A stretch of 64,000 nucleotides of DNA from Candidatus Poribacteria bacterium (GTDB lineage Bacteria; Poribacteria; WGA-4E; WGA-3G). Shown here piece after piece: positions 1-7,767 of this stretch; position 1 is the stretch's first letter; each line of letters starts with the position of its first letter. Below the pieces are notes generated by a model. That model was not told where the DNA came from, made no database searches, and worked only from the letters and a program-made list of their open reading frames with translations. Location: positions 1-64,000 of the forward strand of contig JAJECN010000061.1 in NCBI GenBank assembly GCA_022821965.1. Reading direction: 5' to 3'. The position numbers and the translations under genes are program-made.

Positions 1-131
1 CCCTGCGTAATACTGTGCTAACGCTGCTCCGCATATCAGGGTATACAAAAATAGCACAGGCATTCCGATTTTTCGCCGCACGTCCCACTGAAGCACTCAA
101 AATCATTCAAAACCCAATACTCGACAATTGA

Positions 132-566
132 ATGCCTCTGCTCAAGCGCGTTATAGGCGTTGTGCTTATCGTCATTGCAGTGATAGTCGCTATTCAGACG
201 ATAATCGAGCCAATTTACCACACCTCCACCGATGATAGTCCGCACAGTTCCGCCTGGGACATCATCAACCCGCTCTCTGCGATTTCGATAATCCTGGGGT
301 TGATATTCGGTTATATTCGCATGAATGGCATCGGAGAGAATTCGAGCGTTCAAGAGTTCATAGCGGCGAACACACTATTCTACGGGTTCATTTTCACAGC
401 CATAATCTTCTTCTGGAACTGGTTTGGCATCATGAGTATCGCCTCAGACTTCACCGCTGTTGGCATGGATACCCGATCATTGGTATGGATTCTCTTTGAT
501 GCCATACTCCCTCCGTTGAACATCGCAATGGGTATTTCCCTGCTGCGTGCCGGTTCCAGTGAATAG
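132..566 (+). CDS. Small polytopic membrane protein of unknown function
   Basis: The ORF encodes 144 residues with four hydrophobic segments, roughly residues 7-24, 44-62, 78-102 and 117-138, so an integral inner-membrane protein is likely. The N-terminal segment is followed by a polar stretch rich in Asp, Ser and His (about residues 32-42), probably on the outside. I do not recognise a named family. No Shine-Dalgarno is obvious before the ATG, which follows an A/T-rich stretch. It stands alone, with the window edge upstream and 174 bp of repeats and promoter sequence before the aldolase gene downstream. Coding is supported by the consistent hydrophobic pattern and a full-length frame; function is unknown. 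Confidence 0.6.
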   Translation: MPLLKRVIGVVLIVIAVIVAIQTIIEPIYHTSTDDSPHSSAWDIINPLSAISIILGLIFGYIRMNGIGENSSVQEFIAANTLFYGFIFTAIIFFWNWFGIMSIASDFTAVGMDTRSLVWILFDAILPPLNIAMGISLLRAGSSE

Positions 567-638
567 ACAACGGAGTCTATTCTCAAAATTGACATCCGGG
601 CTTGCAGTAGTGTAAGTACTACTATATGCCTGGACGCG

Positions 639-668
639 AAGTGTGCACTTCACAAGTGCGCACTTCAC
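639..668. repeat. Tandem 15-bp palindromic repeat
   Basis: Two adjacent 15-bp copies of AAGTG(T/C)GCACTTCAC (639-653 and 654-668) differ at one base. Each copy contains a dyad (AAGTGCGCACTT in the second is a perfect 12-bp palindrome), and a T run follows. It lies just upstream of the promoter of the aldolase gene, so it could be a double operator or a terminator for the upstream gene. Confidence 0.5.
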
Positions 669-675
669 TTTTTTG

Positions 676-704
676 TGGACAATTTTCAAAATTCCTGATA
701 TTCT
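676..704 (+). promoter_or_regulatory. Sigma70-type promoter of the aldolase gene
   Basis: TGGACA (676-681) and TATTCT (699-704) are separated by exactly 17 bp, and the expected start lies about 30 bp before the ATG at 741. The tandem palindromes at 639-668 end 7 bp upstream of the -35 box. Confidence 0.5.
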
Positions 705-740
705 TTACCCTTAAAGACAACAGCCGAACAGGAGAAACCT

Positions 741-1496
741 ATGGAAATAAGACCAAACAGAGTCAAACAAAAGTTAGCAAACGGAGACCTTGCGTATGTC
801 ATCTCAGGACTCACGAATGCTGACGATATAGACATCTTCGGTCCAAACGGATACGACGGCGTATGGTTGGAAGGCGAACACGGGAGAGTTGACGCATCAG
901 AAATCGCTGATTTAACACGCGCATGCGACCTCTGGAGCATGACCTCTATCACACGTGTCAACCGCAACGACCAAGGGCTTATCTACCGCACGCTTGATTG
1001 TGGTTCGATGGGGATCGCTGTCCCACACGTCAACACGAAAGCGGAAGCACAGAACGTCGTTGATGGTACGAAGTTCGCACCAATTGGTCACCGCGGCATG
1101 TATACCAGCCGTCAAGGCTACGGTGTAGACAACTATTTCGATGTGGCAAACGCACAGACGCTTGTTATCGTCCTCATCGAAGATATTGTTGCCATTAACA
1201 ATCTGGACGATATTCTTACCGTCGATCACATCGACGTATTTTTCGTCGCACCTTCAGATTTAGCGACCTCTATGGGACATATCGGAAACCTCACCCATCC
1301 AGATGTTCAGAACACAATAGACGCAGCACTCGCGCGCATCCAAGCGGCAGGGCGAGTTGCTGGCACCTTGACTCTCGATGCCACAGTGGAAAAATATGTC
1401 AAGGCAGGTGTGCGGTTTTTAATGACAGGTGTCGGCGGATGGATTACGTCCGGTGCAGCAGCATTTAAAGAACGCGCAGAAGGCGCGAAATCCTAA
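741..1496 (+). CDS. HpcH/HpaI-family class II aldolase (2-keto-3-deoxy acid aldolase type)
   Basis: The 251-residue product has the normal length of the HpcH/HpaI aldolase family, which cleaves 2-keto-3-deoxy acids to pyruvate plus an aldehyde with a divalent metal in the cytoplasm. The expected active-site residues are visible: His47 in EGEHG, Arg72 in SITRVNR, and metal ligands Glu147 in VLIEDIV and Asp173 in APSDLATSMG. The ATG is preceded by AGGAG with a 6-nt gap. The gene converges on an L-fuconate dehydratase gene, whose product type (2-keto-3-deoxy-fuconate) is a fitting substrate for a YfaU-like member of the family. Substrate specificity is inferred from that context only; a homoprotocatechuate (HpaI) or citramalyl-CoA-type role cannot be excluded. 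Confidence 0.88.
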   Translation: MEIRPNRVKQKLANGDLAYVISGLTNADDIDIFGPNGYDGVWLEGEHGRVDASEIADLTRACDLWSMTSITRVNRNDQGLIYRTLDCGSMGIAVPHVNTKAEAQNVVDGTKFAPIGHRGMYTSRQGYGVDNYFDVANAQTLVIVLIEDIVAINNLDDILTVDHIDVFFVAPSDLATSMGHIGNLTHPDVQNTIDAALARIQAAGRVAGTLTLDATVEKYVKAGVRFLMTGVGGWITSGAAAFKERAEGAKS

Positions 1497-1533
1497 CGGA
1501 TTTGACCTTAGACAGTATTTCTTCTACGCATTA

Positions 1534-1552
1534 GCGCGGTTTTTAACCGCGC
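1534..1552. terminator. Bidirectional hairpin terminator
   Basis: An 8-bp perfect stem GCGCGGTT/AACCGCGC with a TTT loop lies between the convergent stop codons at 1496 and 1569. A T-rich stretch follows on the plus strand. It has the same GCGGTT...AACCGC core as the dispersed hairpin repeats at 22462 and 51787. Confidence 0.65.
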
Positions 1553-1568
1553 ATTTTCGTTAAGGCAA

Positions 1569-2903
1569 TTACGCCAAGAACGTTACACTCCCAGATGCCT
1601 CTCTGCCCTGCCAGACTGAACCTGTCGGATAGATATGATTCTTGACGAACTCCGGGTACATCTCAAGTCCCCAACCCGGCACCGTTGGTGTGACATAAGC
1701 ACCGTTGCGCACCTGAATCGGGTGCAGGAAAACGTCCTCTTGTAGGAAGTTGAGATATTCAACAACTTGCGTATCGGAGTGCGCAGCGACACAGATTTGA
1801 TCCCATATCGCGTAGTGTTGAATCATATTACACAAACCAATCCCACCACCATGCGGACAGACGGGGACACCGTGCTTTGCCGCCATTAAGATAACTCCGA
1901 GCACATCGTTAATTCCACCCAACCGCGTCGCATCAATCTGACAATATTGGATCGCACCACTCGTAATTAACTGCTTGAAGATAACAGGGGATGGCACCTG
2001 TTCCCCCGTCGCAACACCGATACCGTGTTTCTCCAAGGCACGCGATATCTTCACAAAACCGAGCACATCATCGCGCGCTGTCGGTTCCTCAATCCATGTC
2101 GGTTCAAACTCCACCAATGCTTCCATATACGCGATCGCTTCATCGACACCCCAGACTTGGTTTGCGTCCAGCATCAAGCGTGCTTCTGAGCCGATCGCCT
2201 CTCGAATGAAGGCGAGCCGTTTCTTGTCAAATTCCAGATCCTGTCCAACCTTCATTTTGAAGCAGTCGAGTCCCGCTGCTTTCACCTGATTCACCGTTTC
2301 AATAATTTGTTCGTCTGTCAAACCGAGCCACCCTGCAGTAGAATACGCCTTCGGTCCTTGTTGACGGAGTACCTGTTCACGGGTTTCACAGCTGTCTCGG
2401 TGTGTGTTGAGGATCCCCACTGCTTCGTCCGGTGTCAGTGCATCGCGCAGATACCGCCAATCGATGCACTGCACAATCTTCTCCGGCGGTAAATCAACGA
2501 GGAGTTTCCAGAGTGGTTTATCAACCAGTTTTGCCCACACATCCCACATCGCATTGACAATGCTCCCGATCGCCATCCGATTGACCCCATCCGCAAGCCA
2601 GCGTAACTGATGATGATCCACGAGAAGTCTATGGAATGCACCCGGATCATCAACAAAAGTTTCCATCTCCATCCCGACAACAAGTTGCGCGAGATCTTTA
2701 ACCCCGTAGGCGATCCAGTCGTTTCCGGCACCAGCAGTGAACGCCACGGATATACCGTGGTGTCCCGTACTCGTTTCTATCGTCGTTAGGACTGCTGAGT
2801 AATTCGGCTTTTTATGGAACGGATCGGAACCGAGTAGTGTGTCCGATGTCGGAACTCGTAAATCAACAACGTCAATTTTTTTTATCTGTCCTGAAGTTTT
2901 CAT
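1569..2903 (-). CDS. L-fuconate dehydratase (enolase superfamily)
   Basis: This 444-residue protein has the length and motifs of the fuconate dehydratase branch of the mandelate racemase group; the enzyme dehydrates L-fuconate to 2-keto-3-deoxy-L-fuconate using Mg2+. Visible catalytic elements are the KxK pair Lys216/Lys218 (FKMKVG), metal ligands Asp246 (LDANQ), Glu272 (WIEEPT) and Glu301 (ATGEQ), and the Asp324/His351 dyad (QIDATR, CPHGGG). The stretch from GWLG (about 191) to the C-terminal PGW region follows the characterised Xanthomonas enzyme closely as I remember it. The ATG is preceded by AAAGGAG about 10 nt upstream, within a 44-bp divergent gap shared with the adenosyltransferase gene. 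It converges on the aldolase gene, a plausible next step in the pathway. Confidence 0.87.
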   Translation of the reverse strand: MKTSGQIKKIDVVDLRVPTSDTLLGSDPFHKKPNYSAVLTTIETSTGHHGISVAFTAGAGNDWIAYGVKDLAQLVVGMEMETFVDDPGAFHRLLVDHHQLRWLADGVNRMAIGSIVNAMWDVWAKLVDKPLWKLLVDLPPEKIVQCIDWRYLRDALTPDEAVGILNTHRDSCETREQVLRQQGPKAYSTAGWLGLTDEQIIETVNQVKAAGLDCFKMKVGQDLEFDKKRLAFIREAIGSEARLMLDANQVWGVDEAIAYMEALVEFEPTWIEEPTARDDVLGFVKISRALEKHGIGVATGEQVPSPVIFKQLITSGAIQYCQIDATRLGGINDVLGVILMAAKHGVPVCPHGGGIGLCNMIQHYAIWDQICVAAHSDTQVVEYLNFLQEDVFLHPIQVRNGAYVTPTVPGWGLEMYPEFVKNHIYPTGSVWQGREASGSVTFLA

Positions 2904-2910
2904 ACTTTAT

Positions 2911-2939
2911 TTGACTCCTTTTTCAACAAAGTATATAAT
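2911..2939 (+). promoter_or_regulatory. Near-consensus promoter giving a leaderless mRNA
   Basis: TTGACT (2911-2916), a 17-bp spacer and TATAAT (2934-2939) precede the ATG at 2948 by only 8 nt. Transcription starting 7-9 nt after the -10 would begin at or within 2 nt of the start codon. There is no room for a Shine-Dalgarno, so the adenosyltransferase mRNA is probably leaderless. Confidence 0.75.
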
Positions 2940-2947
2940 GGATTGCT

Positions 2948-3490
2948 ATGAAAATCTATACTAAATTTGGCGATTCTGGAGAGACTGCCCTCTTCGGAGG
3001 GATGCGGCTTCCGAAAGATGCACCGCGCATCGAGGCGATCGGTACTGTTGACGAATTGAACGCCTATATCGGCTATGCACAAACACTGATTGATGATGCT
3101 GATCTTTCTGAACTCATGACGCGGATCCAAAACCACCTTTTCTCGGTCGGAGCAGATTTGGCGACACCATCAACACACGCGAAGGCTGCCGAGTTTCGTA
3201 TATCGGAAGATTTCACAACAGAGATGGAAACCGCAATAGATGCACTTTCTGAAGAACTTCCACCGCTAACAAACTTTATTCTCCCCGGTGGATGCACTGC
3301 AGGTGCTATTTTACATATTGCCCGCGTTGTATGCCGCCGAAGCGAACGGTGTGTCGTGTGCCTCACACGCGAAGAAGATGTTAATCCTGAGATAATTCGG
3401 AGTTTGAACAGGCTTTCGGACCTTCTGTTCGTCCTTGCCCGGGCGGTTAATTTCCGAGCGAATGCTCCGGAACCAATTTGGGAATCCTAA
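2948..3490 (+). CDS. mmaB: Cob(I)alamin adenosyltransferase, PduO/MmaB type
   Basis: The 180-residue product transfers adenosyl from ATP to cob(I)alamin to make adenosylcobalamin. The N-terminal YTKFGDSGET segment is the ATP-binding motif of the PduO family, followed by VDELNAYIG (about 38-46), ILPGG (about 111-115), the basic ARVVCRRSER helix (about 122-131) and a C-terminal NRLSDLLFVLAR helix, all in the expected order. Length is normal for the trimeric five-helix-bundle enzyme. It has no Shine-Dalgarno and sits immediately behind a near-consensus promoter, so translation is likely leaderless. It is divergent from the fuconate dehydratase gene. No B12-dependent mutase lies nearby, so its client enzyme is elsewhere. 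Confidence 0.93.
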   Translation: MKIYTKFGDSGETALFGGMRLPKDAPRIEAIGTVDELNAYIGYAQTLIDDADLSELMTRIQNHLFSVGADLATPSTHAKAAEFRISEDFTTEMETAIDALSEELPPLTNFILPGGCTAGAILHIARVVCRRSERCVVCLTREEDVNPEIIRSLNRLSDLLFVLARAVNFRANAPEPIWES

Positions 3491-3508
3491 TTGAACTTTT
3501 AAAAGGAA

Positions 3509-3537
3509 TTGCATTATAAAGGGTGATGTGTTAAAAT
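3509..3537 (+). promoter_or_regulatory. Sigma70-type promoter of the lipoprotein gene
   Basis: TTGCAT (3509-3514), a 17-bp spacer and TAAAAT (3532-3537) lie 50 bp before the ATG at 3588. Confidence 0.5.
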
Positions 3538-3587
3538 TGAGAGACTTTTACACTTCATTTTGCAAATTTTACAAAGGAGAATGAATC

Positions 3588-4358
3588 ATGAATTTGAAAT
3601 TCATAAACCTCTTTTTCATAGTTCTCATCGCACTCGTTGCACTGGCAGGTTGTGATAGAGGACAACGGGTGATGATGGATAGCATGCCTTCAGCGGATGC
3701 TACTATGGACGATGCTATGACTGATATGGAAAAGGTTCCAGTGAGTTTAGTCTGGTTAGTCGACTATCCAGAGGGAGCAAAGGATGTGTATCTTGAATGG
3801 ATCGCGTCCGTTGCACCGACACTGCAAGCCCCAGAAGAGGTCAACCGGATAAGGTCTTACGACAACGAGGACCCGGAAATGAGTCCGAACCGGTTTGTTG
3901 AGTTTGAATTTGACAGTTTTGTTGATGCAATGACATATATGAATCGTCCAGAGATAGCAGCCGTTTTTGAAGACCTTCCCAACCACGCAACTCAAGTAAG
4001 CGCACACACGTTTATTGAGCGTTCTGACTACGCGAAAACCGAAGGAGACGATTGGCCAATTAAAGGCGTTATTTTTGTTAACTATCCCCTCGGCGGAAAA
4101 AAAGCATACCTGGAATGGGTTGCTTCTGTTTCTACTGCATTGGTCGGGCCACCTCAAGTGAAATCGGTAGCATCTTACGACAACTATAATGGTGAATCTT
4201 GGCATCGGCTTGTTGTGTTGGAGTTTGCGAGCCAAGAAGATGTTGAGGCTTATGAGCAATTGGAAGCTATAATGGCTATTGAAACTGAACTTGATAATCA
4301 AGCTGACAGTTGGGTCTTACATACATTTGAGTTACGCTCAGACTACATCAACGAATAG
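3588..4358 (+). CDS. Lipoprotein with two copies of an about 95-residue alpha/beta domain
   Basis: Residues 1-22 form a lipoprotein signal ending in the lipobox LAGC (Cys22), so the mature protein is probably membrane-anchored outside the cytoplasm. After a Met/Asp-rich linker the protein holds two tandem homologous domains (about residues 48-143 and 150-255). Both contain YPxG(A/G)K..YLEW(I/V)ASV near the start, a central SYDN, and end in H(T)F.(E/L)RSDY. The pattern resembles dimeric alpha-beta-barrel (EthD/ABM-like) domains, in which two copies fuse to mimic a dimer, but I cannot assign a family. AAAGGAGA precedes the ATG by 7 nt; another ATG at 3581 is out of frame. A strong terminator follows. 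Confidence 0.75.
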   Translation: MNLKFINLFFIVLIALVALAGCDRGQRVMMDSMPSADATMDDAMTDMEKVPVSLVWLVDYPEGAKDVYLEWIASVAPTLQAPEEVNRIRSYDNEDPEMSPNRFVEFEFDSFVDAMTYMNRPEIAAVFEDLPNHATQVSAHTFIERSDYAKTEGDDWPIKGVIFVNYPLGGKKAYLEWVASVSTALVGPPQVKSVASYDNYNGESWHRLVVLEFASQEDVEAYEQLEAIMAIETELDNQADSWVLHTFELRSDYINE

Positions 4359-4383
4359 TCCTCTACAGTTGCCTTTCTTTTTC

Positions 4384-4415
4384 GAGGCGCGCTTTCCGAG
4401 CGCGCCTCTTTTTTT
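4384..4415. terminator. Strong intrinsic terminator between convergent genes
   Basis: A 10-bp perfect GC-rich stem (4384-4393 with 4399-4408, core GAGGCGCGCT/AGCGCGCCTC), 5-nt loop, then seven T residues on the plus strand. A T-rich run also lies on the left side, so it is partly usable in both directions. Confidence 0.85.
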
Positions 4416-4419
4416 CATG

Positions 4420-5406
4420 TTACCGTGCAGGTCCTGGACCACTATATTCCCTACCGAACAACAAACTATGGGGTTCCTCAAAGGGTCGAAACGGTACCAT
4501 GTCCGCGATTTCCTGAAGCCGCTCCAACACCTCCGAAGGCAACGGACCTGCTTCAACCGCACGGACATTCTGTTCAACCTCTTCCACAGACCTTGCTCCC
4601 ACCAGCACCGTAGAAATATCAGGATTGGATATAACCATACGGATACCTGCCTCTGGAAGCGAGAGTTCGATTTCATCCAAAAACTGATAGAGCGTTTTGA
4701 ACTGCTCCTGACGCGGACGGCTAAGCCACCATGCTCCCGTCTCTACTTCAGCGTGGCGGCGTGACAATGCGCCCTGTTGTAAGGGAGCACCGATGACAAT
4801 TCCCATATTCTGTCGTTTCGCTTCTGGAAAAATTGAGATTGCCGCTTCACGCCAGAGTAGGCTATAATTCTGTGCTGCCAACACCACGTCGTAAACCCCT
4901 GTTGCCATAATTGCCGGTAATTGGTGTGCGGTTGTGCCACCTAATCCTGTGAAACGAACAATGCCTTCCGCTTTGAGTTCCGCCAACAATTCACAGACCG
5001 GTCCATCAAATGTCTCGTGGCTTGTCCACCAATCGTATTGTCCAGGGCGATCCGGTTCATGCACCATCAGGATGTCAATAGTATCTCTTTTCAGCAAACG
5101 CAGACTCTCTTCAACCGATTGCCGTAGGAGTTGTTTATCCCTCGGATCGAAAGGTTGCGGTCTACCACCGATCTTCGTGGAGAGATAATGCGGTTGCAGC
5201 ACACCCTCCAAGGCTTCTCCGACGACCTCTTCACTGTTACCGTAGCTCGGTGCGGTATCGACGTAGTTGACACCGAGTTCCAAAGCACGCCGGACAGCGT
5301 TATGTCCATCAGCGCGATTTCTGCCGCCAGCCGTTGAGACAAAGAGTCCACCCATTCCTAAAACACTCACTTCAAGGCCTGTCCGCCCGAGGGTTCGCTT
5401 TTCCAT
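4420..5406 (-). CDS. Aldo/keto reductase
   Basis: The 328-residue cytoplasmic NAD(P)H-dependent oxidoreductase starts with the AKR motif LGRTGLEVSVLGMGG. It shows the catalytic tetrad residues in place: Asp50 and Tyr55 in VDTAPSYG, the Lys of STKIGG (about 78) and the His of MVHEP (about 116). The C-terminal segment ISNPDISTVLVGARSVEEVEQN is the typical cofactor-binding region. The overall sequence suggests the D-threo-aldose / L-galactose 1-dehydrogenase branch, which includes L-fucose dehydrogenases, and would fit the fuconate dehydratase and aldolase genes 2-4 kb away; this role is inferred. It follows the WD40 gene on the same strand with 69 bp between them. Confidence 0.88.
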   Translation of the reverse strand: MEKRTLGRTGLEVSVLGMGGLFVSTAGGRNRADGHNAVRRALELGVNYVDTAPSYGNSEEVVGEALEGVLQPHYLSTKIGGRPQPFDPRDKQLLRQSVEESLRLLKRDTIDILMVHEPDRPGQYDWWTSHETFDGPVCELLAELKAEGIVRFTGLGGTTAHQLPAIMATGVYDVVLAAQNYSLLWREAAISIFPEAKRQNMGIVIGAPLQQGALSRRHAEVETGAWWLSRPRQEQFKTLYQFLDEIELSLPEAGIRMVISNPDISTVLVGARSVEEVEQNVRAVEAGPLPSEVLERLQEIADMVPFRPFEEPHSLLFGREYSGPGPAR

Positions 5407-5475
5407 AGTTACACCTTTGTTGTTTCTGTAAAGTTATGAAATAGAGTCTACAGTGGATTCTGCCTCAAGTCAACG

Positions 5476-7425
5476 TCAAAAATCTTTTTCTATCTTTTTT
5501 CCCACAGCAACTAAGTCAAGGATATTGACAATACCATCGCCGTTAACATCTGCCACATTTCCTTTTCCGATATGTCCGAAGTGGTCAGCAACGAACGTTA
5601 AATCGTCAATATCTACACTCCCATCACCATTGACATCCGCTGGTCTTCCATCCGCTTCTATCTCCCATAAGAGAATTGTGCCATCACAACTGGCACTGGC
5701 AAGGATTCTACCATCAGGGGAAAATGCGACAGAGGTAACATAATCCGGATACTGCAACGCAGCCTTACGTTTTCCGGTATGTGGATCCCATAATCGAAGC
5801 GTCTGATCGAAACTACCGCTCGCAAGTGTTTCACCGTCTGGGGAAAATGCGACAGAAGAGACAGCTTCTGTGTGTTGCGTTGTAATACTGAGACGGCGTT
5901 GGAGTGTAGGGATATCCCACAAAACAATCTCAGAATCTCGACTCGCGCTCACAAGCGTTTTACCGTTTGGTGAAAACACCATGCAAGTCAGTAAACCGTG
6001 ATATTCTTCCGAAACATAGCGAAGCTCACCCATTTGGACATCCCACAAGCCTATTGTCCCGATGATACCATCGCCTCCATATTCGTTCGCAAGCAGTTCT
6101 CCATCCGGCGAAAATGCAACAGCAGGACCACCCCCTCTAAGCGTAGTGATGTGGTGTCCGGTCTTAGCATCCCACAATCGAAGCCGACTGTCGTTACCAC
6201 CGCTTGCAAGGTGTTTGCCATCCGGTGAAAACACAACGGTTCTAACCGAATCAATGTGGTGCACCAAATTTTCAAGGTGTTCTCCGGTACGGGCATACCA
6301 TAATCGAAGCAGCTCACCTTTCGTATTCCACAAGTGAATCAATCCTCGGCTGGCACTGGCGATAGTTTCCCCACCCGGCGAGAACGCAACAGTATTGACT
6401 GAACTGGAATGTTCCCCAAACGTCTTGCGGAGTTTTCCGGTGGAGGCATCCCATAACCGGAGTGTCCAATCCCGACTGGCACTGGTAATCGTTTTTCCGT
6501 CCGGCGAAAACACAACAGTAGGGACAAGTTCAGCATGTCCCTCAAGGATCTCTTTAAGTTGATGCGTGGAGGTATCCCATAACCATATTTGATTGGTTGT
6601 CGCACTTACCAATGTTTTCCCATCCGGCGAAAACGCGATGGCATTGACTTTCTCTGGAAATCGAGCGGGTCCTTTAAGAACAGCAGATATCCTACCTATC
6701 TCCACATTCCACAACTGAATTGTTCCATCACTGCTACCGCTTGCCAGTACTTTTCCATCCGGCGAAAACGCAACGGAATTAACGTCATCTCGGTGTTCCT
6801 CAAGCAAACACTTAAGTTCTCCAGTGTAGACATCCCACAACCCAACCGTGTGATCCTCACTTCCACTCACAAGAGTTTCTCCATCCGCTGAGAACGAAAG
6901 GGCGAAGGTCGAATCCGTGTGTCCAACGAGAGTATCTCGAAGCTGCCGATTCGCTACGTTCCATAATCGAATTGGATAGGCGGGTTCTCCACCACTGCTG
7001 GCAAGGACTGTTCCATCTGGTGAAAACGCGAGGGCTAAAATCTCCTCGTATCCGTCAAGGGTGCCACAGAGTTCTCCGGTATCTGTATTCCATAACCGAA
7101 TGATACGGTTTGGCGAATAACCACTACTGGCTAACGTTCTGCCATCTGGAGAAAATGCAATCGCCCCAACATAATCCGGAACTTCAGAGAAGAAGTTAAG
7201 TTCGGTGTCGGTAAATGTATCATAGAGCCACACCCCGATAGAAGTCGCTACAGCAAGTCGAGTGCCATCTGGAGAATACTTTATATCATTTATGTACCCT
7301 TTGCCGAAGCGCGCAATCGCACCTTCCGGTAAGTTCATCTGTGTATAATCTTGTGCGAAACTGATCGGTGAAAGGAAGAGCGGAATCAGTAGCCATACGA
7401 CAGTAAAAAAGATTCTCTGCTTCAT
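5476..7425 (-). CDS. Secreted WD40 beta-propeller protein with C-terminal dockerin-like repeats
   Basis: The start is set by AGGAGG 9 nt before the ATG at 7425; an upstream TTG would add seven residues without a ribosome site. A Sec signal (about residues 1-24, ending FAQ) precedes 13 WD40-type repeats of the form (A/V)FSPDGKTLASxSxDxTIRLWD, enough for two propellers. Residues about 598-649 contain two Ca-binding loops (DVNGDGSVDIDDL and DVNGDGIVNILDL), a type I dockerin-like duplicated module. The N-terminal blade (LPEGAIARFGKG...YSPDG...GVWLYD) is closely similar to the first blade of the sigma-fused propeller at 40165. The ligand is unknown and no cohesin is visible in the window. Confidence 0.88.
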   Translation of the reverse strand: MKQRIFFTVVWLLIPLFLSPISFAQDYTQMNLPEGAIARFGKGYINDIKYSPDGTRLAVATSIGVWLYDTFTDTELNFFSEVPDYVGAIAFSPDGRTLASSGYSPNRIIRLWNTDTGELCGTLDGYEEILALAFSPDGTVLASSGGEPAYPIRLWNVANRQLRDTLVGHTDSTFALSFSADGETLVSGSEDHTVGLWDVYTGELKCLLEEHRDDVNSVAFSPDGKVLASGSSDGTIQLWNVEIGRISAVLKGPARFPEKVNAIAFSPDGKTLVSATTNQIWLWDTSTHQLKEILEGHAELVPTVVFSPDGKTITSASRDWTLRLWDASTGKLRKTFGEHSSSVNTVAFSPGGETIASASRGLIHLWNTKGELLRLWYARTGEHLENLVHHIDSVRTVVFSPDGKHLASGGNDSRLRLWDAKTGHHITTLRGGGPAVAFSPDGELLANEYGGDGIIGTIGLWDVQMGELRYVSEEYHGLLTCMVFSPNGKTLVSASRDSEIVLWDIPTLQRRLSITTQHTEAVSSVAFSPDGETLASGSFDQTLRLWDPHTGKRKAALQYPDYVTSVAFSPDGRILASASCDGTILLWEIEADGRPADVNGDGSVDIDDLTFVADHFGHIGKGNVADVNGDGIVNILDLVAVGKKIEKDF

Positions 7426-7614
7426 AGGTGGATGCCTCCTTCTCAAACAATGGACACTTGCTGTGATTTAGCAATTTATATGCCAACATCCGAAACGTTG
7501 CGTATACTGCTGTATCCATCCGTAAGGCGAATAACTTGCACAAAAATGGGCAAATGCTTGTTCACACTGCACAATATAGGGCATCACATGCTTCAAACGC
7601 TGAGTCACTCAATT

Positions 7615-7641
7615 CTCCTATAGGAGGGATTTCCAAATCCC
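7615..7641. repeat. Adjacent palindromes of the TAGG hairpin repeat type
   Basis: CTCCTATAGGAG (7615-7626) is a perfect palindrome, overlapping a hairpin GGGATTT-CC-AAATCCC (7626-7641). The TAGGnGGGnTT...AAnCCC layout resembles the hairpins at 22462 and 51787. Confidence 0.5.
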
Positions 7642-7712
7642 GACACACCACTTCAAACGCAAATTTATTTGACAAAGTCCAACCAATATGATAAATTGAC
7701 TATCAACGCTTA

Positions 7713-7741
7713 TTGACACCATTTCACAGTTAAGTTTAAAA
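7713..7741 (+). promoter_or_regulatory. Candidate promoter of the PhyH gene
   Basis: TTGACA (7713-7718) is consensus; a 17-bp spacer leads to TTAAAA (7736-7741), a weak -10. AGGAG lies 9 nt before the ATG at 7768. Confidence 0.4.
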
Positions 7742-7767
7742 CCTGTAGATAATAGGAGAACAAACGC

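Larger units (their letters stand above)
7426..7767. other. Divergent intergenic region with hairpins and PhyH promoter
   Basis: This 342-bp gap separates the divergent WD40 and PhyH genes. It holds the leader of each gene, a palindrome cluster at 7615-7641 and a candidate promoter at 7713-7741. I see no supported coding sequence in it. Confidence 0.6.

Noticed and set aside
36-353. 105-codon minus-strand ORF at the left edge
   Set aside because: Antisense to the four-helix membrane protein at 132, with no recognisable motif and no ribosome site.
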